From Bacteroidota bacterium (GTDB taxonomy: Bacteria; Bacteroidota; Bacteroidia; Chitinophagales; Chitinophagaceae), in the NCBI GenBank assembly GCA_029573235.1, contig JAKQGX010000027.1, positions 1 through 64,000 of the forward strand: a stretch of DNA of 64,000 nucleotides, in the 5' to 3' direction. A program made the position numbers and the translations under genes. The notes under the pieces were generated by a model. That model worked only from the letters and a program-made list of their open reading frames with translations, was not told the DNA's origin and made no database searches. Below are positions 56,674 through 64,000 of the stretch, one piece after another (positions within the stretch are counted from its first letter, which is position 1; each line of letters opens with the position of its first letter).

Positions 56674-56964
56674 ATGAATCGTGACAACGCTCCTTTAGGT
56701 TTGTTATTAGGTCTTATCTTTCCGGTTATCGGACTATTTGTGGTGTACTTAGTAAAGTTTTCCAGCACGGGTATCGGCGATTTTTTTCAGACGCTCTTTC
56801 ACAACTTTAAAGCAGCAGCGTTGATTATAGCCTTCAGTCTTTTTGCTAACCTGATTCCATTTATCTATTATACCAATAAGCGCCTTGACCAATCAGCAAA
56901 AGGAATTTTGATAGCAACCATGTTGTATGCAGTCTTGATCATTTTATTAAAATACGTGTGGTAA
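56674..56964 (+). CDS. Small three-helix membrane protein of unknown function
   Basis: The 96-residue product has three hydrophobic stretches (about 8-27, 48-68 and 75-95) separated by short charged loops. The N-terminus begins MNRDNAPLG. Nothing else identifies it. It lies 108 bases upstream of lpxB on the same strand and may be part of that transcript. This position suggests a link to the cell envelope, but there is no direct evidence. Confidence 0.65.
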   Translation: MNRDNAPLGLLLGLIFPVIGLFVVYLVKFSSTGIGDFFQTLFHNFKAAALIIAFSLFANLIPFIYYTNKRLDQSAKGILIATMLYAVLIILLKYVW

Positions 56965-57072
56965 ATTAATCTTCATTTACACATTTGGATTGCGGCAGTA
57001 TTAACCGACTCGATTGTTCTCTTTATTTTTACAAAAGCATACCCACTTTAGTAAACACCACTTATAATTTTT

Positions 57073-58173
57073 GTGCGTTATTATATCATAGCCGGAGAGG
57101 CCAGTGGAGACCTGCATGGTAGCAACCTCATCAAGCAATTGCACCAACAGGATGTGACTGCCAGCATTCGCGCTTGGGGTGGCGATAAGATGGAGGCCGC
57201 CGGTGCAACTATAGTTAAGCACTACAGAGACCTGGCTTTTATGGGGTTTGTGGAGGTTGTCAAACATTTGGGCACTATCCTTCGGAATATTTCGTTTTGC
57301 AAGCAAGATATACTACAGTTTCAACCTGATGTATTGGTGCTCATTGATTACCCGGGTTTCAATATGCGCATAGCAGCATGGGCAAAAAAAAAGGGTATCA
57401 AAGTAGTTTGGTACATCTCACCACAAGTATGGGCTTGGAAAGCGGGACGGGTAAAGCAGTTAAAAAGAGATGTAGATAAGATGCTGGTCATTCTACCTTT
57501 TGAAGTGGATTTTTATCGGCAGAAAGCATACGAAGTAACCTATGTAGGACATCCGCTGATCGAAGTTGTGGCTGAGGCAAGAAAGCAGCCTATTTCCCAA
57601 AACTTTTCCCACAAGCCCGTTATTGCCCTACTGCCAGGCAGCCGCAAGCAAGAAATAGCACAAAAGCTACCGGAAATGCTGAAGATGGTTCGCCTCTTCC
57701 CCGATTTTCAATTCGTCATCGCACAGGCGCCATCAATGCCGGAAGAAGAATATAGGCAATGGATAAAAGACGAAAATGTGCTATTGGTTTGGGGGCAAAC
57801 CTATAACCTACTTCAACAAGCTACTGCTGCATTGGTAACAAGTGGTACGGCTACTTTGGAAACAGCTTTGTTCGGAGTGCCGCAAGTAGTTTGTTACCGT
57901 GGCAATCCTGTTTCTTATTGGTTGGCTAAAAAAATAATCCATATCCGATTTATCTCTTTAGTAAACCTGATAATGGACAAGGAAATTGTCAAGGAGTTGA
58001 TACAAGATGATTTGAATGAAACAGCTTTAAGAGAGGAATTAGACAAGATATTGCGTCAAGCAACTTATAGAAATGAAATGAAGGAGCAATACGAAAAGCT
58101 TTGGAATTTGTTAGGCAGTCAACCCACTTCATTGTTGGTAGCCCAAGAGGTCATTGCAATAGCTCGACGGTAA
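57073..58173 (+). CDS. lpxB: Lipid-A-disaccharide synthase
   Basis: This 366-residue GT19 enzyme has the family start RYYIIAGEASGDLHGSNL, FVEVVKH, LIDYPGFN (about 91-98), SPQVWAWK, LPGSRKQEI and SGTATLETALF motifs. It joins UDP-diacylglucosamine and lipid X to form the lipid A disaccharide at the inner membrane. The start is a GTG at 57073, the only plausible codon giving the conserved N-terminus. Confidence 0.95.
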   Translation: MRYYIIAGEASGDLHGSNLIKQLHQQDVTASIRAWGGDKMEAAGATIVKHYRDLAFMGFVEVVKHLGTILRNISFCKQDILQFQPDVLVLIDYPGFNMRIAAWAKKKGIKVVWYISPQVWAWKAGRVKQLKRDVDKMLVILPFEVDFYRQKAYEVTYVGHPLIEVVAEARKQPISQNFSHKPVIALLPGSRKQEIAQKLPEMLKMVRLFPDFQFVIAQAPSMPEEEYRQWIKDENVLLVWGQTYNLLQQATAALVTSGTATLETALFGVPQVVCYRGNPVSYWLAKKIIHIRFISLVNLIMDKEIVKELIQDDLNETALREELDKILRQATYRNEMKEQYEKLWNLLGSQPTSLLVAQEVIAIARR

Positions 58174-58204
58174 GACAATTTTGATTTTTTTATAGACAGC
58201 ATTA

Positions 58205-58250
58205 TACAAGAGAAACGGGCAAGTGTGAACACTTGCCCGTTTCTCTTGTA
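58205..58250. terminator. 22-bp perfect inverted repeat between convergent lpxB and protease genes
   Basis: Positions 58205-58226 are perfectly complementary to 58229-58250 with only two central bases, so a 4-base-or-larger loop is expected. It is placed centrally between two stop codons, consistent with a bidirectional terminator. Confidence 0.75.
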
Positions 58251-58264
58251 CAAGGAAGCATTAA

Positions 58265-61039
58265 TTATTGCTTCACAAACGATTTGTAGTGTTTTACTCC
58301 TTGTGATGTTTCTATCTCAACCATATACATGCCGGCTGCTAATGTGCTTATATCTATCTTACATTGTTTTTCATTTAGCTTCGTAAGGCTCTTTAAGATA
58401 GCACCATTTACGGATAATATATTGATGTGCTTTATATCCTCTCCCGATTGTAGGTTAATAACCGTTTCTGCAGGATTAGGAGCGAGGGTGATGGAAGTTC
58501 TTCCGTTGCAATTGGGTAGTACAGTGCGAATGTCGGAATAGGTGAAGCCTCCATTGAGGTCAACCATTTTTAGTCGATAATACACTTTGTTTTCAATGGC
58601 AGCAGAAGCATAATCAGTATATTGATATGTGGTTTTATTCGCTTCTATGGGTTGCTTTGCAACGGCTGTAAAGTTGCGTCCTTCTTCAACGCTTCTCTCA
58701 ATATCGAAATGACTGAAGTTTTTTACATCATCTACCGACCATTGCAAGTAGTTATTACAATTTCTGGCGGTTGCATTCCATGTGATTAACTCAATTGGCA
58801 GGGGTGTTATACATTCTACCTTTAACACAAACCCGCTATCATTTATCGTAGCATCCGGTTCAAACAACAGTAATAGTTTGTTGGATGTAGTGATGACAGG
58901 AGATAAAGCACCTGGGTTTAGGCTACCCACATACCAATTATAACTTGAGGTCAAACTATCCCCATTCATCACATAGAAGTAATCAGCATTGTTTTCTGTT
59001 TTGAAGCGGAGTATGGTTACTTTATACTGGTTTACGGCCGGGTTATTAAATAATAAATAGGTAGCGCTATCGTTACCGTACTTGCCATTGATACCGCCAT
59101 CATCCGTAACGATCACATTACAGAGTGTGGTGCTTTGTGTGGGTTTATTCATTCGTATCGTATCACAGAAAGGGGTTGTGTTGCTAATAGTTACGGCAGC
59201 GTTTACCGTTACCGAATCTTTTTGGTTGTTGCAATGAGTGACTACAAGTTTCACGTTGTAAGTACCCGGTTGGGTATAGGTATGGGTAGGATTATTGACG
59301 GTAGAAGTGTCGCCATCTCCAAAATACCAAAGCGATGATTGTACGGAGGGAGAAGTGTTGTCAAATTTTACCGTAAGGTAATTATTACAAGTGCTGGTGG
59401 GCGTGTTAGTAAAAGAGGCTCCAGAAGCGGCTGTATTACCTCCTACACCAACGGCATACCAAGCAGCAGTAGTTTGCGTAACTTCATTAGAACACGCGCC
59501 GTATAAATCACGCGCACTTTGTATGGCAAATTGACGCGCTATTTTATAGTCGGCAGCAGGTGTTAAGTAAACACTCAGGTTTCGATAAGCAACCTTTGCG
59601 GCTTTATGCATGCCAATGCCGGTTACGCTATACGAATTGCTGATATCGTTGGTACCACTTCCGCCAATGGATAATAAGTAGAACCAATAGTTCTGCACAC
59701 CAGAGTTGGTATGTACGCCAAAGTTGTCGGTCTTTGTAGTAACCCAAAAGGTACCTTGATACGTATTCGGGTCACCTTTTGCTTTGGGGTTGGACATATT
59801 GCGCAATCCACCACTAATTAAGTCTTCACCTAATGCCCAACTGGCAGTTGCCGGTTTGTTGATAAATTCGATGCAGTTGCCAAAGATATCGCTAAACGAT
59901 TCGTTTAAGGCTCCACTCTCACCATTGTAATACAACTTTGCTGTGTATTGGGTTACGCCATGCGAAAATTCATGACCGGCTACATCTAAAGAAGTGAGAG
60001 GAGAATATGTGCTTCCGTCACCAAAGCTGATGGTTCGATTGCTCCAAAATGCATTATCGTAATTGGTGCCATATCGAGTTCTGAGCAGCAAGGCGCCACC
60101 GAGCCCATCGTAGCTGTTTCGAGAAAAACTGTCATTGAAATAATCATACGTGAGAGCAAGCCCCCAGTGTGCATCATAGATGGCTTTCACATAATTGGAG
60201 CCGGAAGTAAAGCTTTTGGTCGTACTGGTGACATCCGAGCCGGTTCCGGATGTTGCATTGTTCAAATTGGTCGTACGAATGCCATTGCCTCTGGTAAAAT
60301 CATGGAGTTTATAAGAAGAAGCACTGATGGAGTCGATAGTGATATTTTGCGTACCACTGTACAATGTAGTGGCATTACCGGTTACGTTTATTTCATGAAT
60401 CTTGGAAACCTTCCACAAATAGTCACCGTTCATAGCATCAATAAAAATATCGTATTGCTGCATGGGCTCGGCGGCGTAAATGTCAAATTTGTAAGCTAGT
60501 CGAAATGTATTTTGGCTAAAGTCGCCGTCTTTAGGCACATATACCAGTTCTCCTTTAGGGGCTTGACCATATAATACCGAGTCGTCACCAAGTTGCGATT
60601 TGGGCAATTGCCACATATAGACGGCTGCTTGTATGTGCTTGAGCGCTTTCTTTAGTGCTGCTTCTTCCGATAGGTTGGGCTGCACGTCATTCGATTTGAT
60701 ATTAAAAACATCCCCATTTACAGATGCTACATGATGGTTTCTTTCGTGTAAGATCCACATACTACCTTCTACAGGAATACCATTACAGTATTGTTGATAT
60801 CGTGTGTGGGTAAATCCCAATTCATCATTGAGTCGGCTGATAACATTAAAGCTGTAGCGACTATCTAACTGAAAGTAGGATTGTAATTTTTCAAGAGCCG
60901 CTGATGACTCAATGGTGATACCCTGTTCTTCAAAATTGGTGTAAACAGGAGTGCTTCGCCCGGGCAATATTTCGGATAATTGTGCCCAAGCGCTTAGGCT
61001 GTATAACAGCATGGCAAAGGAGGTAAATAGTTTTTTCAT
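58265..61039 (-). CDS. Secreted M4 (thermolysin) metalloprotease with PKD, CUB-like and T9SS sorting domains
   Basis: The 924-residue product has a signal peptide (1-19), an FTP/PepSY-type propeptide (about 35-205) and an M4 catalytic domain with HEFSH (356-360) and the third zinc ligand E380 in GALNESFSDIFG. Then come a PKD domain (about 545-640, WYFGDGDTSTVNNPTHTY), a CUB-like domain (about 645-760), an FN3-like domain and a type A sorting domain (about 850-924, LAPNPAETVINLQS, GMYMVEIE). It is an active-looking extracellular protease delivered by T9SS. Confidence 0.92.
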   Translation of the reverse strand: MKKLFTSFAMLLYSLSAWAQLSEILPGRSTPVYTNFEEQGITIESSAALEKLQSYFQLDSRYSFNVISRLNDELGFTHTRYQQYCNGIPVEGSMWILHERNHHVASVNGDVFNIKSNDVQPNLSEEAALKKALKHIQAAVYMWQLPKSQLGDDSVLYGQAPKGELVYVPKDGDFSQNTFRLAYKFDIYAAEPMQQYDIFIDAMNGDYLWKVSKIHEINVTGNATTLYSGTQNITIDSISASSYKLHDFTRGNGIRTTNLNNATSGTGSDVTSTTKSFTSGSNYVKAIYDAHWGLALTYDYFNDSFSRNSYDGLGGALLLRTRYGTNYDNAFWSNRTISFGDGSTYSPLTSLDVAGHEFSHGVTQYTAKLYYNGESGALNESFSDIFGNCIEFINKPATASWALGEDLISGGLRNMSNPKAKGDPNTYQGTFWVTTKTDNFGVHTNSGVQNYWFYLLSIGGSGTNDISNSYSVTGIGMHKAAKVAYRNLSVYLTPAADYKIARQFAIQSARDLYGACSNEVTQTTAAWYAVGVGGNTAASGASFTNTPTSTCNNYLTVKFDNTSPSVQSSLWYFGDGDTSTVNNPTHTYTQPGTYNVKLVVTHCNNQKDSVTVNAAVTISNTTPFCDTIRMNKPTQSTTLCNVIVTDDGGINGKYGNDSATYLLFNNPAVNQYKVTILRFKTENNADYFYVMNGDSLTSSYNWYVGSLNPGALSPVITTSNKLLLLFEPDATINDSGFVLKVECITPLPIELITWNATARNCNNYLQWSVDDVKNFSHFDIERSVEEGRNFTAVAKQPIEANKTTYQYTDYASAAIENKVYYRLKMVDLNGGFTYSDIRTVLPNCNGRTSITLAPNPAETVINLQSGEDIKHINILSVNGAILKSLTKLNEKQCKIDISTLAAGMYMVEIETSQGVKHYKSFVKQ

Positions 61040-61169
61040 AAGTTATATATGTTATTGGTTCATTGGTTAATTATTTAAAAATACAGCAATATTTAATATA
61101 TCAAAAATAATATTTACTCCAAATATGAATGATGTACTATTAAGTTGAAACAATCAGACGGCAAAAAAA

Positions 61170-61505
61170 CTATTTCGAGTTGGTGTATCCGGCTGCTTTT
61201 AGGATTTCTACTATTTTTTCTTTCGTATTGCCTTGGATGATAATCTCTCCATCTTTGGTGCTGCCACCGGTTCCGCATTTTGTTTTTAAGAGCTTTCCGA
61301 GTGTTTCCAAATCAGCATCCGAGCCTACAAAGCCTGTAACAAGAGTAGCGGTTTTGCCACCACGATGTTTGGTTTCAATGTGCACTCGCAGTTTCTGTTG
61401 TGAAGGAGGGAGTGTTTCCACAGATTCCTCATCCGCATGCAAAGGGAGGTCTCGGTTGGTAGAAAAGACCAATCCTCCCATACGTTCTTGTTGTTTTTTA
61501 GGCAT
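61170..61505 (-). CDS. yciH: SUI1/YciH-family translation initiation factor
   Basis: The 111-residue SUI1-domain protein has QKLRVHIETKHRGGKTATLVTGF (basic RNA-contact face) and LKTKCGTGGSTKDGEIIIQG, the eIF1-like core. In bacteria YciH can affect start-codon choice. I chose the ATG at 61505 (MPKKQQERM). The in-frame ATG at 61529 would add eight residues translated from the promoter element. Confidence 0.9.
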   Translation of the reverse strand: MPKKQQERMGGLVFSTNRDLPLHADEESVETLPPSQQKLRVHIETKHRGGKTATLVTGFVGSDADLETLGKLLKTKCGTGGSTKDGEIIIQGNTKEKIVEILKAAGYTNSK

Positions 61506-61513
61506 AAGTACAT

Positions 61514-61521
61514 CAAAGATA
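61514..61521 (-). promoter_or_regulatory. -7 element before yciH
   Basis: Minus-strand TATCTTTG matches TAnnTTTG and ends 8 bases before the chosen ATG, predicting an almost leaderless mRNA. Confidence 0.45.
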
Positions 61522-61640
61522 ATGAACACAAATGGACAATGGGGTTGATGATATAAAATTCGTTAAGGAATATGGAAGGGTTGTTGGTTAATAATTACTG
61601 AAGCGCTATAAAGAGCCCTATGGTTTTATGATTATCCTGC

Positions 61641-61648
61641 TATATTTG
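61641..61648 (+). promoter_or_regulatory. -7 element directly before the biotin carboxylase gene
   Basis: TATATTTG matches TAnnTTTG and ends 5 bases before the ATG at 61654, predicting a leaderless mRNA. Confidence 0.45.
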
Positions 61649-61653
61649 CTGCC

Positions 61654-63138
61654 ATGCAAAAAATTCTTGTTGCCAATCGGGGCGAAATCGCATTAAGAGT
61701 CATGCGAACTGCAAAAGAAATGGGGATCAAAACTGTTGCCGTATTTTCGGAAGCGGATAGAGAAATGCCCTTTGTTCGCTTTGCCGACGAAGCAGTTTGC
61801 ATAGGCCCTGCATTGTCTGCACAGTCGTACTTGCGAGCCGAAAAAATCATTCAAGTAGCCAAAGAATTAGGTGCCGATGGTATTCATCCGGGTTATGGAT
61901 TTTTAAGTGAAAATGCCAGCTTCTCAAAAGCATGTGCCGATGCGGGCATCACCTTTATTGGTCCCAGTGCCTACAGTATCGAAATGATGGGCAGCAAAAT
62001 TGCAGCAAAGCAAGCCGCAAAGAAATTTGAAGTACCTATGGTGCCGGGCACCGAAGACCCGATTACTTCTTTAGATGAAGCACGCACTATAGCTCAGCGT
62101 ATCGGATTTCCCATATTGATAAAAGCCTCTGCCGGTGGTGGAGGAAAAGGAATGCGAGTAGTAAATAGTGATGACCAACTGGAAGAGCAGATACGCACCG
62201 CCAAAAGTGAAGCCATGAGTGCCTTTGGCGATGACGCTGTTTTTATGGAAAAGTATGTAGCCGCACCCAAGCATATCGAAATACAATTGTTGGGCGATCA
62301 ACACGGCAATTATGTTTATCTATTCGAACGAGAATGCTCTATACAGCGTCGCCATCAAAAGCTCATTGAAGAAGCACCATCCAGTTGCCTGACTCCCGAT
62401 ATCCGCAAGGCTATGGGGGAGAGTGCTGTAAACGTTGCACGCAGTTGTAAGTATCATGGTGCGGGTACGGTAGAGTTTTTGGTGGACGAGCAATTGAATT
62501 TTTATTTTCTCGAAATGAATACCCGTTTACAAGTAGAGCACTGTGTAACGGAGATGATTACCGGAATCGATTTAGTAAAAGAACAAATACGCATTGCCCG
62601 TGGTGAAGCCCTCTCTTTCACACAAGAAGATCTTGAAATAAGAGGCCACGCTATAGAATTACGAATTTGTACCGAAGACCCTCATAATAATTTCTTGCCC
62701 GACACCGGTAAACTGGAAATGTATATACCACCTAAAGGCCCCGGTATTCGTGTGGATGATGGCTATGAGCAAGGTCAGGAAATTCCTATTTTTTATGATT
62801 CGATGATAGCCAAATTGGTGGCACATGCTCCTACGCGTCAAGAAGCAATAGAGCGCTTGTGTAGAGCAATGGAGGAATATCAGATAAAAGGTATTAAAAC
62901 AACCTTACCATTTGGCAAATGGGCGGTCAAGCAGCCGGCATTCATGGAAGGAAAATTCGATACCAAGTTTATCGAACAATATTTTAAACCGGAGTATTTA
63001 TCCATAGAAGACAACCCATCAGAACAAATAGCAGCATTGCTGGCAGGCTATATTTGGACGAAAGAAAAAAATACCGGAAATCCTATATCGACCCAAACAA
63101 CAGCTGGTAGAAACAATTGGAAGCTGCGTAGAGGATAA
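61654..63138 (+). CDS. accC: Biotin carboxylase subunit of acetyl/propionyl-CoA carboxylase
   Basis: The 494-residue enzyme has the biotin-carboxylase domain (KILVANRGEIALRVMRT), an ATP-grasp domain with KASAGGGGKGMRV (about 165-177), and EMNTRLQVEHCVTEM (about 287-301). It carboxylates biotin on a carrier protein using ATP and bicarbonate. About 45 C-terminal residues follow the core, as in Bacteroidota acyl-CoA carboxylases. No biotin carrier or carboxyltransferase gene is adjacent, so acetyl- versus propionyl-CoA use is open. The methylmalonyl-CoA genes in the window favour a propionyl link. Confidence 0.9.
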   Translation: MQKILVANRGEIALRVMRTAKEMGIKTVAVFSEADREMPFVRFADEAVCIGPALSAQSYLRAEKIIQVAKELGADGIHPGYGFLSENASFSKACADAGITFIGPSAYSIEMMGSKIAAKQAAKKFEVPMVPGTEDPITSLDEARTIAQRIGFPILIKASAGGGGKGMRVVNSDDQLEEQIRTAKSEAMSAFGDDAVFMEKYVAAPKHIEIQLLGDQHGNYVYLFERECSIQRRHQKLIEEAPSSCLTPDIRKAMGESAVNVARSCKYHGAGTVEFLVDEQLNFYFLEMNTRLQVEHCVTEMITGIDLVKEQIRIARGEALSFTQEDLEIRGHAIELRICTEDPHNNFLPDTGKLEMYIPPKGPGIRVDDGYEQGQEIPIFYDSMIAKLVAHAPTRQEAIERLCRAMEEYQIKGIKTTLPFGKWAVKQPAFMEGKFDTKFIEQYFKPEYLSIEDNPSEQIAALLAGYIWTKEKNTGNPISTQTTAGRNNWKLRRG

Positions 63139-63234
63139 TGTGTACGTTCTGAATGACAGACTGCAAACGGTTTTCAAATAACTATTGATAATTACAAAAC
63201 AAAATTGTTTTTTGTGATACAATAATTCGTACCC

Positions 63235-63588
63235 ATGCAAGACCCGATAGATTTTAGTTATCTGGAAAATATGGCAGAAGGCAATGAAGCTTTTTTTAAG
63301 CAAGTACTTGTCATATTCATGGAAAATGCCCCCAAAGACTTGAAGCAATTAAAACGCTTAATTTTAGACCAAGCCGAATATGATGCTATAAAAAAACAAG
63401 CACACGGATTAAAATCAAGTTTCGGAATTGTAAGGGTAAAAGATGTCTTGCCCTGTCTTCAACAAATAGAAGACCTTGCAGCTACCGAAGGAGACAGAGA
63501 TAAGATAGAAGAATTACTGCGTCAGATTATCGATAATTACAACCAAGCTAAAAGTATCATTAGAGCCTTGATTGCGGATGCTTCATAG
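63235..63588 (+). CDS. Histidine phosphotransfer (HPt) domain protein
   Basis: The 117-residue helical protein has the phospho-acceptor H57 in QAHGLKSSFGIV, the consensus A-H-x-L-K-[SG] of HPt domains. It relays phosphate between receivers and kinases in multistep phosphorelays. No kinase or receiver gene is adjacent. The lone receivers at 12.2 and 17.8 kb are possible partners but lie far away. It is transcribed alone and convergent with the next gene. Confidence 0.88.
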   Translation: MQDPIDFSYLENMAEGNEAFFKQVLVIFMENAPKDLKQLKRLILDQAEYDAIKKQAHGLKSSFGIVRVKDVLPCLQQIEDLAATEGDRDKIEELLRQIIDNYNQAKSIIRALIADAS

Positions 63589-63624
63589 TCCTCAACTAAA
63601 AGGTGATTCTGAAAAATTTATTAA

Positions 63625-63660
63625 CTAAAAGAGGTCTGCAGCAAATGCGACCTCTTTTAG
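63625..63660. terminator. Bidirectional terminator between HPt and barrel genes
   Basis: CTAAAAGAGGTC (63625-63636) pairs perfectly with GACCTCTTTTAG (63649-63660) around a 12-base loop, placed between two converging stops. Confidence 0.75.
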
Positions 63661-63672
63661 CTTTAACGCGAA

Positions 63673-64000
63673 CTATAGCCCCGAAATGCAAATACCGATA
63701 GAGTAGGGTGTCACGTCAGGACCTTTAGTGTCTTTGAAAACTCCACCCAAGTTATAGGCTCCAATGACGGAGAAATTGCCCCAGCCCAGTCTTACGGTAG
63801 CAGCATAGCGCCACGTATTATAAAACCGTTTCGTATTGATCTTGTCTGCAAATTTTGAGCCCTCCATTGTATATTTCCCTTTGGTGTGAGCCGCAATCAA
63901 CGTACCTACGCGGATGCCTATGGCTGCTTTGAAACCTACATTTCTATTGTCTTTGTTTCCGAAATAGCGAATTTCGAAAGGGGCTTCTACAAACGCACTG
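63673..64000 (-). CDS. Outer-membrane beta-barrel protein, C-terminal part (cut by window edge)
   Basis: The minus-strand frame stays open from the stop at 63673 to the window end, so the protein begins beyond it. At least 108 residues are visible. Strand-like stretches (AFVEAPFEIRYFG, GFKAAIGIRVGTLIA, YAATVRLGWGNFSVIGAYNLG) and a terminal YSIGICISGL are typical of Bacteroidota outer-membrane barrels. The TTG at 63900 is internal and not a real start. Confidence 0.65.
   Translation of the reverse strand, partial: SAFVEAPFEIRYFGNKDNRNVGFKAAIGIRVGTLIAAHTKGKYTMEGSKFADKINTKRFYNTWRYAATVRLGWGNFSVIGAYNLGGVFKDTKGPDVTPYSIGICISGL

Noticed and set aside
1-64000. CRISPR arrays, tRNA/rRNA genes, insertion sequences, prophage
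   Set aside because: Intergenic regions were read for evenly spaced repeats, cloverleaf-like stems, transposase motifs and terminal inverted repeats. None was seen.

Overview
The window is a gene-dense chromosomal segment of a Bacteroidota bacterium, most like the Chitinophagaceae and relatives. The evidence is several secreted proteins ending in type IX secretion (T9SS) sorting domains of both the por type (type A) and the gliding-associated CHU_C type (type B), a SprE/PorW-like T9SS protein, TonB-dependent uptake with a DUF5689 lipoprotein, an S46 dipeptidyl-peptidase, little Shine-Dalgarno signal, and repeated TAnnTTTG-like -7 promoter elements. No rRNA, tRNA, CRISPR array, insertion sequence, phage gene or replication origin was seen. 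Both edges cut genes: a signal-peptide start on the left and the C-terminus of a beta-barrel protein on the right.

Layout. 1-6.4 kb: partial secreted protein, an epimerase fused through a membrane segment to DUF2141, and a 1425-residue T9SS cargo. 6.5-8.5 kb: iscS-iscU-iscA. 8.6-12.2 kb: methylmalonyl-CoA epimerase, a lipoprotein, YqgE, a ZIP transporter and a TraB/GumN protein. 12.2-17.7 kb: a tightly coupled minus-strand operon of an E1/ThiF-like adenylating enzyme, a LuxI/FeeM-like acyltransferase, a 7TMR-DISM histidine kinase, a receiver-kinase hybrid and a lone receiver, with a paralogous receiver facing away from it at 17.8 kb. 18.3-20.1 kb: two LPS-type glycosyltransferases. 20.2-22.7 kb: dxr-rseP. 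22.9-33.9 kb: DUF2461, two T9SS cargos, a small basic secreted protein, a lone HEPN protein, an aldehyde dehydrogenase, and a lipoprotein/outer-membrane pair. 34-37 kb: methylmalonyl-CoA mutase catalytic subunit and a PLP decarboxylase. 37.3-42.6 kb: DUF5689 lipoprotein, TonB receptor and a divergent secreted EEP-type nuclease/phosphatase. 42.6-54.8 kb: a modular T9SS cargo, trmN6-tsaD, the SprE/PorW-like protein and an S46 peptidase. 55-64 kb: phosphosulfolactate synthase with an MlaE permease, lpxB, an M4 metalloprotease cargo, a SUI1 protein, biotin carboxylase, an HPt protein and the partial barrel protein.

Themes. Core housekeeping (Fe-S assembly, isoprenoids, lipid A, tRNA modification, carboxylase) is mixed with an export layer of T9SS cargos plus the SprE/PorW-like component, and with propionate/methylmalonyl-CoA functions (mce, mutase, biotin carboxylase). 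The strongest candidate for an undescribed system is the 12.2-18.3 kb signalling locus: an adenylating enzyme and an autoinducer-synthase-like acyltransferase made in one transcript with a membrane sensor kinase and receivers. Its chemistry and ligand are inference only.
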